Shown here piece by piece: positions 58,175 to 64,000 of a stretch of 64,000 nucleotides of DNA. The notes below the pieces were generated by a model that searched no databases, was not told the origin of the DNA, and was given only the letters and a program-made list of their open reading frames with translations. The stretch is from Melastoma dodecandrum. Lineage: Eukaryota; Streptophyta; Magnoliopsida; Myrtales; Melastomataceae. Numbering within the stretch: the first letter of the stretch is position 1; each line of letters begins with the position of its first letter. The stretch is taken from assembly GCA_029817715.1 (NCBI GenBank), contig JARUPY010000539.1, positions 8,469,501-8,533,500 on the forward strand, read 5' to 3'. The position numbers and the translations under genes are program-made.

Positions 58175-58190
58175 CACGTGATTGACGTGG
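58175..58190 (+). promoter_or_regulatory. G-box/ABRE pair upstream of sulfotransferase
   Basis: cacgtg (58175-58180) is followed four bases on by gacgtgg (58184-58190), about 110-125 bases before the ATG. An ACGT pair of this kind is the classic binding site for bZIP factors of abscisic-acid and stress responses. A ttgac core (W-box-like) overlaps at 58182. Activity is inferred from motif and distance. Confidence 0.5.
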
Positions 58191-58298
58191 GGGACTGACT
58201 ACAGTGATTCCTATCAGTGTCGTTAAGAGGAGATGCTTCAGTCAGCCGATTAGTTATCTTCTCAACTAAAAAATTCGGACTACAAACTCTTTTCTTAC

Positions 58299-59303
58299 AT
58301 GGCATCAGATGGATCGTCGTCGTCAACTCTTCCCTTGCCAAAGTACCTTCAAGAACCCAATCTCACCCAGGAGTGCAAGGACCTCCTCCCGACCTTGTCG
58401 TGCGAGAAGGGCTGGATCACGTCCCCTCTCCACCTCTACCGCGGCTTCTGGTTCCAGGCTAGCCAGTTGAATGGAGTCCTCTCTAGCCGGAACAACTTCC
58501 GTGCCTGCGACGACGATGTCATCCTAGCAACCATGCCAAAATCAGGCACCACCTGGCTTAAGGCTATCCTATTCATGCTGTCCCACCATGCCATCCACTC
58601 CACGGGAGAAGTCTCCTCAAAAAATCCTAGCCCGTTGCTCACGATGAATCCCCACGAACTGGTGCCCCACCTGGAGATGGAATTGTACTACGACGATCAA
58701 AGTCCAGATTTGTCGTCATTTCCTTCTCCGAGGATTTTTGCCACTCACATCCCTTACAGTCTCCTCCCTGAGAGTATCAAGGACTCTAAGTGCAAGGTCG
58801 TTTACCTGTGTCGCAATGTTAAGGACACTTTCGTCTCGTGGTGGCACTTCACTAACATGTTGAAGCCGAAAGAGAGTGGTGAGAATGCTCTGGATGAGGT
58901 ATTCGACATGTTCTGTAGGGGCATAAATAACTTCGGGCCTTATTGGGACCACCTGTTGGGATACTGGAAGGCCAGCATGGACATGCCAGAGAAAGTTTTG
59001 TTCCTCAAGTTTGAGGACGTGAAGGAAAGACCCGTTGAGTACACAAAGCGGCTGGCTGAGTTTATTGGTTTTCCTATCGAAGATGATGAGGTGACTATCG
59101 AGATAACAAGGATGTGCAGCTTCGAGAGCCTGAGTAAGTTAGAGGTCAATATGAATGGAAAAGTACGTTTCGGGGTGGAGAACAAGGCTTTCTTCAGGAA
59201 GGGCGAGGTTGGGGACTGGAGGAATTTGTTAACCCCCGAGATGGCTGAACGACTTGATTGCATCACCAAGGAGATGCTAAGCGGATCAGGTCTTATGCTC
59301 TGA
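58299..59303 (+). CDS. Cytosolic sulfotransferase (SOT), 334 aa, intact
   Basis: A PAPS-dependent sulfotransferase that moves a sulfonate group from PAPS to a hydroxyl of a small molecule (flavonol, steroid, hydroxyjasmonate or similar; acceptor not predictable here) in the cytosol. It has the 5'-phosphosulfate loop PKSGTTWLK (residues 80-88), the catalytic His in FATHIPY (His150), the 3'-phosphate site RNVKDTFVSWWHF (Arg172, Ser180), and the C-terminal RKGEVGDW motif (300-307). There is no signal peptide or membrane segment. The length fits plant SOTs (about 320-350), and the gene has no intron, as is usual in this family. The start is the first ATG of the frame and leads into the typical PLPKYLQ N-terminus. 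It is flanked by array spacers and a 3' remnant at 11.3 kb, indicating a tandem family. A stress-type G-box pair lies upstream. Confidence 0.95.
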   Translation: MASDGSSSSTLPLPKYLQEPNLTQECKDLLPTLSCEKGWITSPLHLYRGFWFQASQLNGVLSSRNNFRACDDDVILATMPKSGTTWLKAILFMLSHHAIHSTGEVSSKNPSPLLTMNPHELVPHLEMELYYDDQSPDLSSFPSPRIFATHIPYSLLPESIKDSKCKVVYLCRNVKDTFVSWWHFTNMLKPKESGENALDEVFDMFCRGINNFGPYWDHLLGYWKASMDMPEKVLFLKFEDVKERPVEYTKRLAEFIGFPIEDDEVTIEITRMCSFESLSKLEVNMNGKVRFGVENKAFFRKGEVGDWRNLLTPEMAERLDCITKEMLSGSGLML

Positions 59304-59676
59304 CAGTCGCACTCCCGAGGTTGGTACCCCATTTCATGGTTTTCTTCCGTGGAAAAATAAATTGGGGACCTCAAGCAACTGCGAGTCAATGATTTGTTGG
59401 GTCAAATGTTGATTTCGTTAAGCTTGTCTGATGTGTAGTTTTCATGAAACGGTTTAGTTGCGGTCTCCTCCGTTTTCATCAACTTCTGTCGCATTAGTTA
59501 TCTCTGTATTTGCTCAAATTCCAAATAATATGTGGCTTGTGACGTCGTGGTTCGTTTAAAATATTTTGATGTTATTTAGCCTACGAAGTTGTCATCGACT
59601 TATTTGTAGAAGTAGTTTAAGTCGAAGTTAACTTTTGCTCCAAAATATATTTGTGCTGGATCGTCAGTGTTTTACG
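59304..59676 (+). other. Sulfotransferase 3' flank
   Basis: 59380-59560 is shared with the remnant at 11390-11530. From about 59580 a diverged R1-like piece (gtcatcgacttattt, aagtttaagtcg) starts the spacer repeat. Confidence 0.6.
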
Positions 59677-60740
59677 AGCATTAAACCCGATCTAGGCATT
59701 CGACCCGGACTCATGTGAGATTATCACACATCAATCACAAATAAATATTTAGATGAAAGTAGGTAGGCAGTGACCGACGATCTATGTACCTGAAACCACC
59801 GTTATAGGTGTGATACCCCACATTATTATTTGGCTAAAAACCAATTATTACAAATTTCTAAACTAAAATGTCCAATTTAAAATTCAACTAGACCTGAAAA
59901 CCAAAAGGCTCATGCCCATCACAAGTCCAACCACATTAGTCCACCTTTTAATCATATATGATTTCGACCATTGAATTTGATTTTCAAGTTTGAAATTCAA
60001 TAGTAAGATGAAAACTTCGTAAATTAACAAGAATGAGAAAGAATCCCCAAACCACCGGAGGGATGGTATGACACTCCCTAAAATTTGCCACCTGGAGAAT
60101 TCCCACCAATGGCTTTCTCGGAGGAAGGGAGTAGTACGATCACCCCATGGCTGCCACCTGGAATTTTCCCTCACCCTTCGATCTGATCCTAGCTAAAAGA
60201 GGGGCTTTATTTGTAAAAGGTGGCAGGGGAGAGGGGGGGCAGAGATCAACCTCACTGCAGACAGCCCCCTCGTTTTTCTTGGAGGATTTTCCATCGGCCT
60301 CTCCCCTCGAAAACATTTCCATTGCAATCCCGGCGAACCATCTGATTCCACACGAATCATCCTCCTTCATTTCGACCTTTCTCCAAGTAGGTTCAATTCC
60401 ACCAGCGGAATCCCCTTCGAAACAGCACAAACTCGACATCAAGTGACAACAATAGAAAGTGTCCGAGCGCTCTTCGTCCTAACACGCGCGCTGCGTTACG
60501 GACGGCACGAGAATTTGGACCCGCTCTCCCTGGTGCCCTTCGATCGACGCCAGAACTAGAACGTCCAGTCGCTGCGAAGGAAATCGAGGTCAATCTTCCC
60601 TCGATTCCAAATCGGGCCAGCCCAGGCCATCGTCGATCGTCTCCATGCTCTTTAGAAGGCGACGGGAGAATGACGGAGCATGTTCCACAGAAAAATTTCG
60701 AGAGGATAGGGGGCAGCTCGTGTCGCCTTTCCCTCGTCCA

Positions 60741-61250
60741 TGATGGCTCCGTAAAAACGGTTATTGTTGCTTAACCTAGGTAAGCTATTACGGAGTCGCC
60801 ACCGACTTATTTTTAAAACTGCTTAAGTCGGAAAAACAGTTCGGTGCAGGGATCCCTATTTGCTAACTCTTACATCTAAACATGCGAAAGGATAGCGTTT
60901 GCTCCAAAAGTTTATTTTTGATTAACGGGCATTAGACCCAATCCGGGCATGACTCCAAACTCATGTCATTGTTTTATGGGCATTGAACCCGATTCGAGCG
61001 TTGGACTCGAACTCATGTTTGTTGATTTACACCAACATGCAGTAATAAACCTAATTTGCCTAACGGCATGCGTACAAGCACAAACAATTATTGAGATAAA
61101 AAGGGGACGGGAAAGGAAAGTGAGTATGGACCTATGCACTTGGGCCCACAGCCCGTTACAGGTGAATATGTAATTTGTTTCGGGACGGACCGCACCTCCC
61201 CTCTGTACCTGAAATGACGGTCGAGGCCGCTTTACTTCGAACCGACAGTT
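60741..61250 (+). repeat. Dispersed repeat family R1, copy 4
   Basis: Same order of motifs as copy 1 (atggctccgtaaaaa, gagtcgccaccgactta, gggcattgaacccgattcg), duplicated with the spacer. Confidence 0.75.
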
Positions 61251-62509
61251 TTTAGGCCGTGGTAGATCCAATCAACGCGGTTTGCTATACGCGCCTTCGA
61301 GCCTTCAGTCTTCAATATTTGTCTTGTCAAATTTTCGTAAAGCTCGGTTGATTTTCATACAATTCAAATCAAAACGGTGAAAAAAATGGTGGTAAATGGT
61401 TATCAGAGAATTCTAATTAAGACATGTCAAATAATTAAAATTAACTGAGTGAGTAAGAATGATACTCACGGGGCGTTATGTGGCCCGTTGATGTTGATCT
61501 TTCGTGATGTCGAAAGCTAATGTCCCTTGGTAATGAATTCCTCGTTGTTTTACATGTAAAACAAAGGAAATGAGGGAGATGTTAATGTCTTTAGTAACAG
61601 CTAAATCGACGTAAATTGAACCGAATTGAAATAGTAAGACATGACTTACCATTTGAAATGATTGAATTAAATGGGACATTTTATAGACCGTTGATATCAA
61701 TCTTCCGATATATCAAAAGATGCCTCCTTGGTTGTTGAATCCTCACTTGTTTACCTGCAAAACATAAGATACAATGGAAAGATATACGAGTAGTATTAAT
61801 TATACCTGAACTAAATATAATTAATAACAGATTTGTCTCACCACATTGAAGGCTTGAATCGATTTTTGATGCGGGCTGTCGATATTAGGACATGCATTTA
61901 TCCGAAGCTCGACGACATTAAGGAAAATTTTCGGCGCAAACGATCATGCAAGATGAGATGTGATTTGAATTAATAATGCATAATCCGGATTAGATTTATT
62001 CAAAATGTACACTATTTAAGGAAAATCGTCCTTTCTTTTTTTACTTTTTATTTTTTTAAAAAAAAGTCCAATAAAACCAACACATTCACACAGTCGATGC
62101 GTTGTTTATAAATAAATTATAAAAAAATAAAGAAGATTAGGAAAAGAGGACGGACGAGAACTGACCTGTTGAAGCTTTGGTTCCGGAGGGTCGGACGTCT
62201 TCGCGTGGGTCGGGGCAGGTGGGGACAGCCACCCCGACTTTGGAGGTCCAGGGTAGCGACTACGGGCGACGGCTTGATGTCTGGCAAAAGTTGCAGGAGC
62301 AGATCGCTCGGAGGCCAGGCCATAAGGAAGCCGAGAGGGTGTGGCTCCATGTTGGGGATCGCTAGATCCGGAGCTACGGATTAGGAGGAGCCAGGGGCAA
62401 GAGGACGCCGGGTGGAGATGCTGAGAAGGGGGGGCTGGTCGGAAGCGCCTCTGGAAGTCGCCGATCGTCGCGGCCGGATTGACGGGGTTGCCGTAGTTGG
62501 GGAGTTTGG

Positions 62510-62860
62510 CTAGGTCTGGGTTACGTAGCCAAAGAGGGAAGCCGAGAGAAGGCGGGCATCAAGGGCTACGACCTGGGGGAAGCTTATGAGGCTGGCTTCG
62601 GACTTGGTGGCTAGTGAGGCGTCGGTCTTGGCGAAGGGGCCACGGCTGGAGCAGTCAACGATAGGGATAGGAGCGTTGCGGTGGCGGGTGGAGGTGTGCT
62701 TCTTCTGGTTGTCGCACTCGACCATGACGTAAGGGCTGGAGCTTCCCTGGCCGTCTTTGGGGAGGAAGTCCTTGGCGTTGACAAACTCCACCACCAGCCT
62801 CTTCACTGTACGAGCAGGAGTAGCGCCCCGGGGCTGTGGCTAGGGTGAGGAGGCGGCCAT
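62510..62860 (-). pseudogene. MCTP/FTIP-type C2-domain gene 5' fragment, copy 2
   Basis: The minus strand starts MAASSP at 62860, has a TAG at codon 7 (the same stop as copy 1), then reads open from 62806: KRLVVEFVNAKDFLPKDGQG, SSSPYVMVECDNQKKHTSTR. This matches the first C2 domain of plant MCTPs (strand 1, the Asp of the first Ca-binding loop, then the second strand). After HRN it leaves the family and ends at 62510. Roughly one third of one C2 domain is present out of three or four in a full protein. If translation started at the internal Met (62806), a 98-residue peptide could be made, but nothing suggests expression. Confidence 0.75.
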
Positions 62861-63186
62861 GGCGGGGGTCTGTCTGTGTCCGTTGTCGGGAAGGAAGGAA
62901 GACGAGGGACGACTCGATTTCTCATGTTGGTAAGAGGTTGACTTTGGCACCTCCGAAAGATGTTGCTGTCAGCGGAGTTGTTTCGTTGTTGCTGTTGGTC
63001 TGTTCGCCTTCATGCGTACAGATCTAGATGTCGGCCCGAACTGGAGGATGAGGAGTTCTCTGGCGTTGGCAAGGGATGGAGTCCGGTGTTTGTCGCTGAC
63101 CTTGGTACTGTCGGGACTGGTTTCGGTTGCTACTGTTATTATCGATGCTGCCGATTGTGCAGGAGCTTTTCCGTTCAACCTTGGTT

Positions 63187-63486
63187 GATGGCGGCTCGGA
63201 GACAACGGGCAAAGGAGGCTGGCGGAGATGGATTCCGGCCTCTGGTTGTTGATCGGAAAAAATTTGGAGGAGAAGGAGATCCTCTATGTCCCTCCCTCAG
63301 CGAGGGAGCTCCCCTCTCTTATCTTCCGGTGGTGAAGTGACGGCGCCTTGGGCCGAGTGATGGGAGCGGCTAACGTCCCGTGCATGGGACGTCCCCCGCA
63401 ATGTACTAATTTGGACCCTGATTTAGTACATTGTACTAATACCAATTAGTACACTTGCTATTACTAACGATGTACTAACTACAGTG
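63187..63486. other. Unassigned, end of spacer homology
   Basis: Begins where the left copy switches to the HSP90 fragment. A GC-rich stretch ends with cccgcaatgtactaa, where GTAC-rich DNA starts. No gene. Confidence 0.45.
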
Positions 63487-63590
63487 TTAGTACATTGTAC
63501 TAATGGGTACTGTTTTTGTACTAGTACAGTTAGTACAATGTACTAATGGGTACTGTTTTTGTACTAGTACAGTTAGTACAATGTACAAAG
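63487..63590. repeat. 43-bp GTAC-rich tandem repeat
   Basis: Units start ttagtaca at 63487, 63530 and 63573 (the third is partial). Each holds a near-perfect palindrome (ttagtacattgtactaa or ttagtacaatgtactaa) and a second one (gtactagtac). Looser palindromes of the same type lie at 63410-63480. Confidence 0.95.
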
Positions 63591-64000
63591 CTTGGTTTAT
63601 AAAGCGTCGCCGATCGTGTTCGGTAAACATTAAAGTCGATTTTGGCCCGACACCACCACCAACATCATAAACATTCGTAAAGTTCATTTCAACCCGGCTT
63701 ATTAGTTTGTCAATGATTTCGATGCAGTCCACGGGGAAGATTGAAAATGTGCATGGCTCAGAGGCGGGGCAGAGATAAATCATGAATTCATGGGGGGAAG
63801 AAAAAGGAGACAAATCTACCTGCGCAACTACGGTGAAGAGTTCGGTGAGAATGTGTTGGAGCGAGGAGTACGGTTTTTGTGAAGTAGTTGCCATGAAGTG
63901 GCTGGTTCAGGAGGTCCTTTGCTTCCGGTCATGTTTAATTAGCTCTAAGACTAATTTAAATTTAATCACGTGCGAATTAATAAATGTCGATTAGTAACAC
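63591..64000. other. Unassigned right edge
   Basis: The minus-strand frame at 63487-63894 runs through the tandem repeat and shows no domain. No feature recognised. Confidence 0.45.

Larger units (their letters stand above)
59677..63186. repeat. Right spacer copy of the array, uninterrupted
   Basis: Continuous counterpart of 1-1682 plus 8469-10129. At the site of the 6.8-kb insertion in the left copy it has only 18 bases (61355-61372). It includes R1 copy 4 (60741-61250), the internal tandem pair near 61480 and 61690, and the better preserved MCTP fragment. The frame at 60140-60442(-), 100 codons, has no known domain. Confidence 0.88.

Noticed and set aside
63487..63894. 135-codon minus-strand frame
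   Set aside because: A third of it is the 43-bp tandem repeat, whose length (not a multiple of three) shifts the frame between units.

Overview
This window comes from the nuclear genome of a flowering plant, probably a eudicot. It shows short coding fragments lost in AT-rich, repeat-dense DNA, plant-type Ty1/copia and Tat-lineage Ty3/gypsy elements, an endogenous caulimovirid, a plant cytosolic sulfotransferase, and broken pieces of plant genes (GT17 glycosyltransferase, MCTP-type C2-domain protein, HSP90). I cannot name the species. Only two long open frames look intact: the sulfotransferase (58299-59303, +) and the polyprotein of a young copia element (2079-6059, -).

Layout. 1-10129 is an older, interrupted copy of the DNA that follows the sulfotransferase gene, and 59677-63186 is the uninterrupted copy. 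At 11304-11545 there is another sulfotransferase 3' end, so the window samples a decayed tandem sulfotransferase array whose spacers carry dispersed repeats and MCTP fragments. The left spacer copy holds a 6.8-kb foreign segment with a 5'-truncated GT17 gene, itself split by the copia element. An HSP90 fragment lies at 10182-10403. 11.6-19.4 kb is AT-rich with a 165-bp tandem repeat, two more copies of a dispersed repeat and a Tat-family fragment. 19.5-27.9 kb is one nearly complete, broken endogenous pararetrovirus genome: coat, movement, protease, reverse transcriptase and RNase H in that order, then a second ORF, a promoter, a leader and a tRNA-Met primer site. It sits between diverged inverted repeats.

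29-35 kb is a decayed Tat element on the + strand with an antisense accessory ORF that is split by a 425-bp MITE. 35.5-38.7 kb is the 3' end of a SIRE-like copia element with its LTR. 41-49.5 kb is a second Tat element on the - strand, again with an accessory ORF antisense to pol. 50.1-55.8 kb is a deleted Tat-family element with a probable LTR and a long array of degenerate repeat modules; its relative lies inverted at 16.1-18.2 kb. 56-58 kb is unassigned, followed by the sulfotransferase gene, its spacer and a GTAC-rich 43-bp repeat near the right end.

The only gene with a clear cellular function is the sulfotransferase, which should transfer sulfonate from PAPS to a small hydroxylated acceptor in the cytosol. 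The rest records nested insertion, segmental duplication and decay. Identities and alignments were judged by eye.
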